The position numbers were made by a program, and so were the translations under genes. Shown piece after piece: positions 18,001-26,600 of a stretch of DNA of 47,002 bases. The notes beneath the pieces were generated by a model. That model saw nothing but the letters and a program-made list of their open reading frames with translations, did not search any database and had not been told where the DNA came from. The stretch lies in IMG/VR virus record IMGVR_UViG_3300018428_000044, positions 1 to 47,002 of that record; one strand, given 5' to 3'. Numbering within the stretch: the stretch's first letter is position 1; each line of letters begins with the position of its first letter. This DNA comes from a virus.

Positions 18001-20562
18001 GACATTTCAGAAATTGACGGAATGTCTATAAAAATTATATCAGGCGACGGCGTTGGCCAATATGGAGTTATTAGTGCATTTGATCCAGTAACAAAAACGG
18101 TTACTGTTAATAAAGAATCAGATGGTGCTCCTGGGTGGGATCATGTAGTTGCAGGTTGGCCTATTGAAACAGCATTAGATTCTACAGCATATTACAGAAT
18201 TTCGGCAAGAGTACAAATAGATCCACCTGCATTTTCATCACAATCAGCAGATATTCCATTATTAAAAACTTGGGCAGGCGCAGCATATGGTTATACTACA
18301 CAGTTATATAATAATCTTGCAGGTCAAGCAGGTACAGGAGAAACTTTTGAAACAAATCCTGTTACCTCTACTTGGAGAGTTAACAGAGAAGGCGACACAT
18401 ATACAGTAACTAATCTTAATCCTGGAGCCGGCTATGCAGTTGGTGATACAATTACCATAGCAGGAACATCACTAGGCGGTACAAGTCCTGATAATGATCT
18501 TGTAATAACAGTTACAGGTACTAGTGAAGACAGTACAAACAGTATACAGACTTTTACCTCAGAAGGTACACCAGTAGGTAAATTGTTTATTCTATCTGAT
18601 ATTACTGATACAGTATTGTATAGTAAAGATACTGTAAATTGGAATACAGCAACTATAGATACATCTAACGGACAGTATATAAAGGCTATTGCTGAGGATA
18701 ATCGATTCTTAATTATACAAAATACTGGAAACAATTATCAATTCTCGTACACCGGCGACGATTGGAACACAAGAAGTTTACCTGTTACTGAATCATGGAG
18801 CGATATTGCATACGGTAACGGAATATTTGTAATTACCGCAACAGGAACTGACACTGTGCTTTATAGCAGCGACGGACTAACATTTACACAGGCAACTATG
18901 CCGTCTAGTCAAGACTGGATTCGTGTAGCATATGGTCAAGGCAAATTTATTGCAATAGCTGATACTGGAGCATGTGCATATTCCACAGACGGTCAAACAT
19001 GGACTGCTGGAGGAACTTTTTCATCTGGAACTTATAAGAGCCTAGTATACGGAAATAATAGATTTTTAGCAGTAACTGAAAGCGGAACTACATTGTATAG
19101 TTTAGATCAAGCGCAAAATTGGACTGCTGGAGGAACAGTATCAGGTGGATTTGATGTTAAAGAAGTCCAATACAAGCAAGGAATATTTTTTGCAATAGGA
19201 AACAGCGGAACAAATAATCAGAATGCTTCAACTTCTGAAGATGGCATTATTTGGGATACACGTTCTTTATCATCTGCTGCAAGATGGAGTACACTAACAT
19301 TTGCTAAACTCGATGGCAGACCAAAATGGATATCATTTGCTGACCAAGTATCAGTTTCTGGAATGTCAAGATCAATTGCAGGTGCAAGAGCAAAAGCAAT
19401 ATCAGATATATCACAGGGCTCATTTGATAATATGTTAATTTGGGATCCAGGTAGTGCATATGAGTTAGATAATCCTCCAACAGTAACAGTAACAGACAAT
19501 CAGTATGTTACAGAAGTTGAAATTGATTTAAGAATGAGGGACGGGACTTTAGCACAACCTGATTTTGTTAACAGGGGTTCAGGCTATAGAACAAGTTCTT
19601 CTGTTATAACTATTACAGGCGATGGGTTTGCAGATATAATACCTGAAGCAAACGATGTTGTTGTTTCAGGTGTAACTACTATTCCAGGACCAGGTGTACA
19701 AATAAGATTTACAAGTATTCCAGATGAAACAACTATTGACCCTGACGATTATAAACTATTTACAGGAGTAGGAATTACGGATTTAGGTGACGACGGAAGT
19801 GGTAATGGAACACGAACTATTAAAATTAAGCTATCACCTAGATTAAAAAATGAATATAATCTAGAACACGCAACAGCAGCAACATTAAGATCTAACTACA
19901 GTCAATGTAGAATATCTGGACATGACTTCCTAGATATCGGAACCGGCAATTTTGAAGAAACAAACTATCCTGAAATATATGCAGGAGGTAACTTCTTTAC
20001 TGCTGCACCTGAAAACGAAGTACTTGAACAAAACGGTGGACGAGTATTCTATACATCAACTGACCAAGATGGTAACTTTAGAGCTGGTGAACTCTTTGCT
20101 GTTAATCAAGCAACAGGTGTTGTTACTATTAGTGCTGAGTTTTTTGACTTAGATGGTCTAAGCGAATTAGCACTAGGCGGTGTTAGACTAGGTGGATCAG
20201 GTACTGTTGTTAGAGAATTCAGTACTGATCCAACATTTAGTGAAGACAGTAATAACATTGTACCAACGCAAAGGGCTATTGCATCTTTCTTAGCAGAAAG
20301 ATTGTCAGTTGGTGGTGAGAATTTAGAGCTTAATGGCGTTATTGCTGGTACTGTAAGAATAGGAACAACCGATAATGTTATAGAAAATGTAGCAGGAGGT
20401 GCAAATGCAGTTAACTTCCCTGGCACAATTATTATCGACGGCAATTATGATATTACAGATCAGGTAGGAACAGTAATTGAAACAAGAGAAACAGGGCTGC
20501 AAGGGTCATTAATTGCAATGCAGTTCTTCCTCAACGATCCTTTCGAACCGGGGATGCAATAA
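15094..20562 (+). CDS. Giant structural protein C (1822 aa), sugar-binding-like modules plus beta-helix and propeller-like part
   Basis: Residues about 8-380 hold seven modules of the form W-x-G-x-W-x-x-x-x-x-Y-x-x-x-D-I-V-x-Y-G-G-x-x-Y-x-C, resembling CBM5/12 (chitin-binding type 3) folds. A beta-helix start (VIYVSTTGKDLPGYGKTH) lies near 451. One degenerate copy of the Cys/Arg-Asp repeat of the next gene lies near 640-700, without the Cys. A conserved block GLRNMTTEGLQG...SLDPGWGP...SPYIQGVTNIGTG lies near 705-830. Residues about 1170-1410 carry repeated L-Y-S-x-D-G-x-x-F/W-T and IAYGNGIFV elements that look like Asp-box/beta-propeller blades. A D-Q-D-G-N-FR-A-G-E-L-F motif sits near 1650. 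It is a probable large tail-fibre or baseplate-spike protein. The ribosome site is AAGGAGCAAAC before ATG 15094. Confidence 0.75.
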   Translation: MAEFKLDRFKYNWRGEWTAATEYKRDDIVRLNGKSYVCVVTHTANAIFRDDLNAILPGSNPPQPQPKWVVMTDGRQFIGEYATDVVYDLGDIVVYDGVTWVCINSHTSTGAPSESVNWELLVNSMAFVGAWTSGVVYGPGAIVKYGGNAYKCITAHQAGGTLEESISNWEDFYIGYQYRGDWAPGTDYFVNDLVKYGATIFNCTESHTSSGPELDLTKFVLEIPGSQKEPIDWDSETYYQNGDIVRYGGFLYIANDNSFDVDPSRDQDDSTVTWVMLAKTTSFLGEWGKGRIYKPGNVVLRGGNLYMAVRDVNLATGTDSTADYLDPDIWEHLAPGQIWDGSWTVGKYYSVGDVVYHLGSAYVCNTEHLSTSIDRPNNLENYFYWDVLIEAGSPGGLHDKGDLLTYGLSREWALDDSTEGDVRVPIGSNLQALSVSDEHEAFWRNTTADADVIYVSTTGKDLPGYGKTHQTPFRTIRHACEYVEDNYTPLTPTKIQVATGRFEEIGPIPIPAGCVVMGDELRSTTVVANSPIPEYLSELPYIKTISDKLNLLILDLIQNRRIDVSEGNLETQVFTKDVSSIAAAEYVISRFNDYINYITFVLESTDTLPTTTGSNTLATENLFQEGYRQLFANREFLAHEILYWLKAENPLYNFDNDRILGITRTLIRGLALDLRYQNSNFRSILAARRYTNGANGSQSDDIFYMRDTTGLRNMTTEGLQGTLNPPGVFELYQRPTGGSCVSLDPGWGPDDDRVWIVNRSPYIQGVTNIGTGCVGCKIDGDLHNGGVKSMVTNDFTQVLSDGIGCWVTNGARAELVSMFTYYCAVGYLASNGGTIRAANGNNSYGLYGSVSDGNDPDETPQSVTVNNRVNEAVVKQGFAGGNTDQLFIFEYENTGTEYTNASASIIGAGAFANVEFTDFRDGAIMEGRLVNTQGSGSEGGSNYMLRQGYAQVTADSTSSIILSATDVTQDISEIDGMSIKIISGDGVGQYGVISAFDPVTKTVTVNKESDGAPGWDHVVAGWPIETALDSTAYYRISARVQIDPPAFSSQSADIPLLKTWAGAAYGYTTQLYNNLAGQAGTGETFETNPVTSTWRVNREGDTYTVTNLNPGAGYAVGDTITIAGTSLGGTSPDNDLVITVTGTSEDSTNSIQTFTSEGTPVGKLFILSDITDTVLYSKDTVNWNTATIDTSNGQYIKAIAEDNRFLIIQNTGNNYQFSYTGDDWNTRSLPVTESWSDIAYGNGIFVITATGTDTVLYSSDGLTFTQATMPSSQDWIRVAYGQGKFIAIADTGACAYSTDGQTWTAGGTFSSGTYKSLVYGNNRFLAVTESGTTLYSLDQAQNWTAGGTVSGGFDVKEVQYKQGIFFAIGNSGTNNQNASTSEDGIIWDTRSLSSAARWSTLTFAKLDGRPKWISFADQVSVSGMSRSIAGARAKAISDISQGSFDNMLIWDPGSAYELDNPPTVTVTDNQYVTEVEIDLRMRDGTLAQPDFVNRGSGYRTSSSVITITGDGFADIIPEANDVVVSGVTTIPGPGVQIRFTSIPDETTIDPDDYKLFTGVGITDLGDDGSGNGTRTIKIKLSPRLKNEYNLEHATAATLRSNYSQCRISGHDFLDIGTGNFEETNYPEIYAGGNFFTAAPENEVLEQNGGRVFYTSTDQDGNFRAGELFAVNQATGVVTISAEFFDLDGLSELALGGVRLGGSGTVVREFSTDPTFSEDSNNIVPTQRAIASFLAERLSVGGENLELNGVIAGTVRIGTTDNVIENVAGGANAVNFPGTIIIDGNYDITDQVGTVIETRETGLQGSLIAMQFFLNDPFEPGMQ

Positions 20563-20583
20563 AATATGCATATTAAGGATTAT

Positions 20584-20591
20584 GATAAATA
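20584..20591 (+). promoter_or_regulatory. T4-type late promoter box
   Basis: GATAAATA matches NATAAATA in the 50-nt gap before the largest gene. The ribosome site TTGGAG follows at about 20599-20604. The gap also holds a weak inverted pair (ATGCA/TGCAT near 20555-20571) that is too weak to call a terminator. Confidence 0.7.
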
Positions 20592-20612
20592 CAATAACTT
20601 GGAGTTACGTAA

Positions 20613-23600
20613 ATGGCAGAATTTAAATTAGGTAGAATTAGATTTGTCTGGAAAGGCGACTGGACAGCAAATACCACATACTATCAAGATGATGTTGTTG
20701 CATTAGGCGGCAAGATCTATATTTGTGTACTTGGACACAACAGTCAATCAGACTTTTTCTCAGACTTGGACATTACACCTACTAAATGGAATTTAGTAAG
20801 TGATGGACAAACATGGAAAGGTGACTGGGCAACAAGTACAGAATACTTGTATAGTGACATTGTTAAATATGGTGCAGGATTATATATTTGTAATACTGTA
20901 CATACATCAGCAGCAACAGAAGCGTTAGGCCTTGAAGCTGACATAGCTAACTGGGATAAATTTGCTGAAGGTTTAGAATGGAAAGGTACATGGTCTACCG
21001 GAACCAAGTATAAAGTTAATGACATTGTAAAATACGGAGCTTCGACTTTTGTTTGTAATACGTCTCATACTTCTGCCGCTACTGAGACAGACGGACTAGA
21101 AGCTGATCAAGCCAAATGGGATACGTTTAACCAAGGATTAGATTTTAAATCTTTTTGGACTTCAGGTGTTAGATATAAAGAAAATGATTTAGTTAGATAC
21201 GGTTCAAGTATTTGGATTGCAGTAAATGATCATACTTCTACAAGCATATTTGCTGACGATGCAGCAAACTGGAATAAATTTGTTGAAGGATTTCAATTCG
21301 AAGGCGACTGGGATGTTTATAGAGGATACCAGCCTGGAGATATTGTAAAGTACGGCGGCAATCAATATGTTTCAAAAACTGATCACACAGGTCAGTTTCC
21401 AACAGTTGAGACAGCACACTGGGCACTATTTTCTGAAGGGTTTAGTTACAAAGGCGAATGGGGAGATGACTCCACAAACCAAGATTATCGAGTAGGTGAA
21501 GTTGTAAAATTTGGTGGATACACATATGTTTGTATCCAAGATCATAACAACCAATCTCCACCAGCAGCAGCATATTGGGAAAAGTTTACTTCCGGCCTTG
21601 ACTGGAAAGGTCAATGGATCGATGACCAGGCATACAAAGACGGCGATGTTGTAAGATATAATGACAACTCATATATTTGTATTAACAGTCACCAGTCAGA
21701 AGGTGATGATGCTTCGTCACTAGGTGGCGCAGCTAATTCTCGTCCAGACTTGGATGTAAGCGGCACATACTGGCAAATTATTGCAGTAGGTACTGAACAA
21801 AGTGTTCTTACTACTAAAGGTGATTTAGTTTACTATAGTGGATCTGCTCCGCAAAGATTACCAATCGGACAAAATGGTCAGATACTAACAGTTAATGAAT
21901 CAGGATTACCTAATTGGGAATTCCAAGGCGACACTGATGATGTTTACTATGTTGCAGGGCACGGTGTTGACAAACCTGCACCCGAATATGGAAAAACTAT
22001 TGATCGTCCATGGGCATCAATAAAGTATGCTACACAACAAGTTGAACGTGGCGCAAAAAATAGAAATGCAGCAAAACTCTTAGAGATTAACAGAAGATTT
22101 ATTCAAAGAGAAATTGTTGAATGGACAGATTATCAAATTACAAATAGTATAGCACCGTTTGCTAGTGGTTTTGATTTCAACAGTGCTAAATGTGAAAGAG
22201 ACATGGGTCTTATTGTTGACGCTCTTATTTGGGACATAACACATGGTGGCAATGTTCGTTCGAGAGAAGCAGCAATTTCTTATGTTGAAAGAGGATCAGA
22301 AATTTATACACTAGGCCAAGAAGATGAAACAATAGCATCAATTAATTACGGTCTAGACGTTATAGAAGCAGTGTTAGCACAAACAGCACCTGCTGCAAAT
22401 TATCAAACATTTAATGGTGATAATTCTACTGCGGTAGTTGAACAGTATACTGATGTTAACCTTGATGTTGAAAGTGTATTAACTGAAATACAAGGTTTAA
22501 CTAAAATTATTACAGATGCAATTACTGCTGGTACTGATACTAACATTCCTGGAAGACTTATTAGAACTACACTAATTAAAGTTGCAACAGGAAAATATTA
22601 CGAAGTACTTCCAATTGTTGTTCCTGCAGAATGTTGTATACTAGGCGACGAACTTCGTTCTACAAATGTTCAGCCAAGAAAAGCAAAAGATTCATTAACT
22701 CCTAGAAAGGATGTTAAGTTTAGTTATGCAGCAATTGATAGAATGGAAAAAGTTGTCGGAGACATTATATCAGGTGTTACAGTAACACCGACAACAGGAA
22801 ATAACGAAGTACAAGATCAATCATGGCCTTATGCGGAAACTACAGTTGTTGGTCCACAAGTTGCAAAACTATCAAGAACAATTAAGAGAAAAGTTGATGC
22901 AGATGTTGGTGATAAAATTGAAGCAATATATACTCCATACTATGATCTAGACACACCAGATTACGGACGTTCTAGAGACTTGTTCTTACTAAACAAAGAA
23001 TTTATTCAAGCAGAAGTAGTTGCATATCTAACATCGCAATTTGGAAATCTTACATATAGTAAAACAAAATGTAAACAAGATGTAGGATTTATTATAGATG
23101 CAGTAGCATATGATTTAACATATGGCGGTAACTGGCAGAGTGTTAACGCTGGTAAAGCATACTTTAATGGTAATACCGGAACATTACAAATTGACAGTGA
23201 AGAGAAAGCAGCAACGTTAGCAGCATACGCTTACTTAAAAGAGCTTTTACAAACAACTGGACGTAATATTACAGTTAACCCAACTTATCAAACTCCGTTA
23301 ACTGCTGGCGATTATAGTACAGTTCCAGTACCACAAATTGCCGGTACTGGTGGTAGTGCAGGCGCTTCAACAGTTATTGGAAATCTCGTTGATGACATTA
23401 TTACTACTATTGATCAAGGTTTTGCCAATGCTCCTACTGTTACATATCCTACAATTAAAACTGATGCAGAAGCAGAAAAGTTAATTAATGCATTTGCCGC
23501 AGGCACAACGTTGTCAGACATTCAAACTGGAACAATTGATTTTATTAGTAAAAACTTTGGTAGCTTCCGTTACAATAGCGGAACTTGTCGTAGAGATTTA

Positions 23601-26600
23601 ACAAACATTATCACTGATACAGCGTTTGACGTTGCATTAGGAACAAACTATAATGCATTATTTAATGGAATTGCATATACAAGGCCCACAAATGCTTACA
23701 ACTTAACTAACCAAAGAGCTGAGACTGTAGGTGCTATTAGATTTGCAAGAGACGACTTACTTTTAGAAACTAGTGATGCAACAGCTGAAACTAGACTAAG
23801 AGCAGCATTTAACGAGATTGTTGATATTATTGATAATGGAGAAAGTGCAGCAGATGCTTATTCTTATCCTGCACCAAGCACATTGCCTACAACAAATGCA
23901 GACGATGCATATGCAAACTTGGCAGCAAACAAGGCATTTATTCAAGCAGAAATTGTAGCATGGATTGATGATCAAATTACAGAATTTAATATTACTAATC
24001 CTACACCAGGAAGTATATGGTTCGGATTTACATACGATTCTACTAAGTGTTCAAGAGATACAGGATACATTGTAGAAGCATTAAAATACGACATACTTTA
24101 TGGCGGAACAATGGCTGCAACTAGAATTGCAGAATCATATTTTGGTATTAACGGTGATGCATATCCTGCAGGACAAACTGCGCAAACACAAGCAGCAGTT
24201 GAAAGGCTCGGTATAATTGCAGATCAGATTGTTAGAGAACAGTCTGTTACAACTTCGTCTGGTAACGCTGAAGTACAAACTACTTTAGGTAGTCCTGCAA
24301 CAGCAACAGAAGGTAATGCAATAATTGCTAAAACTGATCTTATAGAAAATGCACTAGCAGGTGGTACTATTGCATCTCCAACATATCCTGATCTTGCAGC
24401 ATTGAGTGTAAGTGCTACACTACAATCTGAAAAAACAGTAATTGACGGTGCAAGAGCACAAACAATATTAGATACTATCCAATATATTAGCGACACTTAC
24501 AACGACTTTAATTATAATCATGCTAAGTGTTCTAGAGATATTGGACTAATTATTGATGCAGCATTATATGACTTTGCAACAGGCTCTAACTTTGCAGCAA
24601 TAGTGGCAGCATACAGCTATCTTAGAAGACCAAGTCAAAATGTTTTAAAAGATCAAAAGACTGCAAGTATTGCAGCATTTGAATTTGCTAAAACTAAAGT
24701 AATTGAAATTATTGAAGCAAATGGCGCAAATCCAAATGCAATAATTTCTGTAAGAGATACTTGGGAATGGATTGATGATGTTATTTTCTCAGGTCACGCA
24801 GAAGGCGGAAACACTGCTGTAGAAGATCAAGAAGTATGGAATGCTATACGTATGCTTGAACTTAACAAAGACTTTATTGCAGCAGAAGTTCATGCACACA
24901 TAGATGATCATTTTACTATTAATGTTTCTAAAACTAGAGAAACTACAGATGTAATTACAGTTTCTGATACAGGTATATTTGAAGCTAATCAAGCAGTAAA
25001 ATTTACAGATTCAGAAGACGATAGCACAAATTCACCTACATTGTTTAGTGTAGGACTTGATAGTCAAAAAGTTTATTATGTTAAAGATATTTTATCACCA
25101 ACTGAATTAACAGTTTCTGAAACTCCTGGAGGCACAAGGGTTCCTTTAAATAGTGAAACCTCAGGTTTTGATTATGACAGAACTAAGTGTCGTAGAGATA
25201 CTGGACTGATTGTTGATGCTGTAAGTTCTGATCTTGCTCTCAACACTAATTACAATCAAGTAACAGCAGGTCTTGCTTACCAAAGAGCAAATGCAAACAA
25301 AGTACAAGACCAATTAACAGAAACAGTTGCTGGTATTACATATGCTAAAGCACTAGCAGCAGCTTTACCTGAAGTTTCTTCAGAAAGCACAGCACTTGCT
25401 AGATCAAATGCAGCATTTGACGAAATTATTGATATATTATCAAACGGTACAGGAAATGCTGACGCAATAACTTTTAATGCACCTAGCACAGCTACAACAG
25501 GTGAACAAAATGCTGCTTTACAACTACAAGCAAATAAAAACTTCTTAAAAATTGAAGTAATTGCTTGGATAACAGATAACTACCCTGCACTAACATATGA
25601 TCAAACAAAGTGTGAAAGAGATGTTGGTTACATTGTTGACGCATTAACATACGATATTCTATATGGTGGTAATAGTGCAACAGTACACGCTGCTGAAAGT
25701 TACTTTGTAGGAACACAAAGTCAGCTAGGAGCAGGCGAACAAACTGCAACTTATCTAGCATATAACTATCTACAATCTATTGTCGATAATATTGTATTAG
25801 ACGATAATGTAGGATGGACTAAACTAGGTGCCGGAACACAAGATATTTCTAATGGTCCGGGAACATCAACTGAAGCTACTAAGGCTCAAACACTAGTTGG
25901 TATTATTGAGCAAGTAATACAAGATGGTGATTTAGATAGTCTACCTGGTGTTTCTTATCCAGACTATAGTTTTGCAACATCTGCTATAAGAGAAGCACAA
26001 ATTGCAATGCAAGAAAATAAAGAAAGTATTGTTCTTAAAACTATTAGATATCTTGATAATACATACTCTAAACTATTCGTTCTATCAGTAGATTACGATT
26101 ACAACGTAGAGCTTTGTACTAGAGATGTTGGCGAATTTATTGATGCTATTAAGTACGATTTACAATGGCCACAACAATGGAAGAGAACATATACAGACGG
26201 TATAACAATATATCGTCCTGCTAGTTATAGAACACGTAGAGCTGCAACGGCATATGTAAATGCAGTTATAGGCTCACAAGAATCAGACTTCTTCTACTTA
26301 CGTAATGGAACAGGTTTGAGAATGATGACTATGGACGGATTACAAGGTGATCTAAGCCCAAGTAATGAATATGGAACACAACGACCAACAGCAGGTGCAT
26401 ATGCATCACTTGATCCAGGTTGGGGTCCAGGTGATCAAAAAGTTTGGATTACTGCACGTTCACCATACGTACAAAACTGTACTACATTTGGTTATGCAGC
26501 AGTTGGTCAGAAGATTGACGGCGCACTACACGATGGTGGTAATGATAGTATTGTTTCAAATGACTTTACACAAGTTATAAGCGACGGTATTGGTGCTTGG

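Noticed and set aside
20550-20575. ATGCA/TGCAT pair as a terminator after giant protein C
   Set aside because: The stem is 5 bp with an AT-rich loop and has no T tract, so it is too weak.
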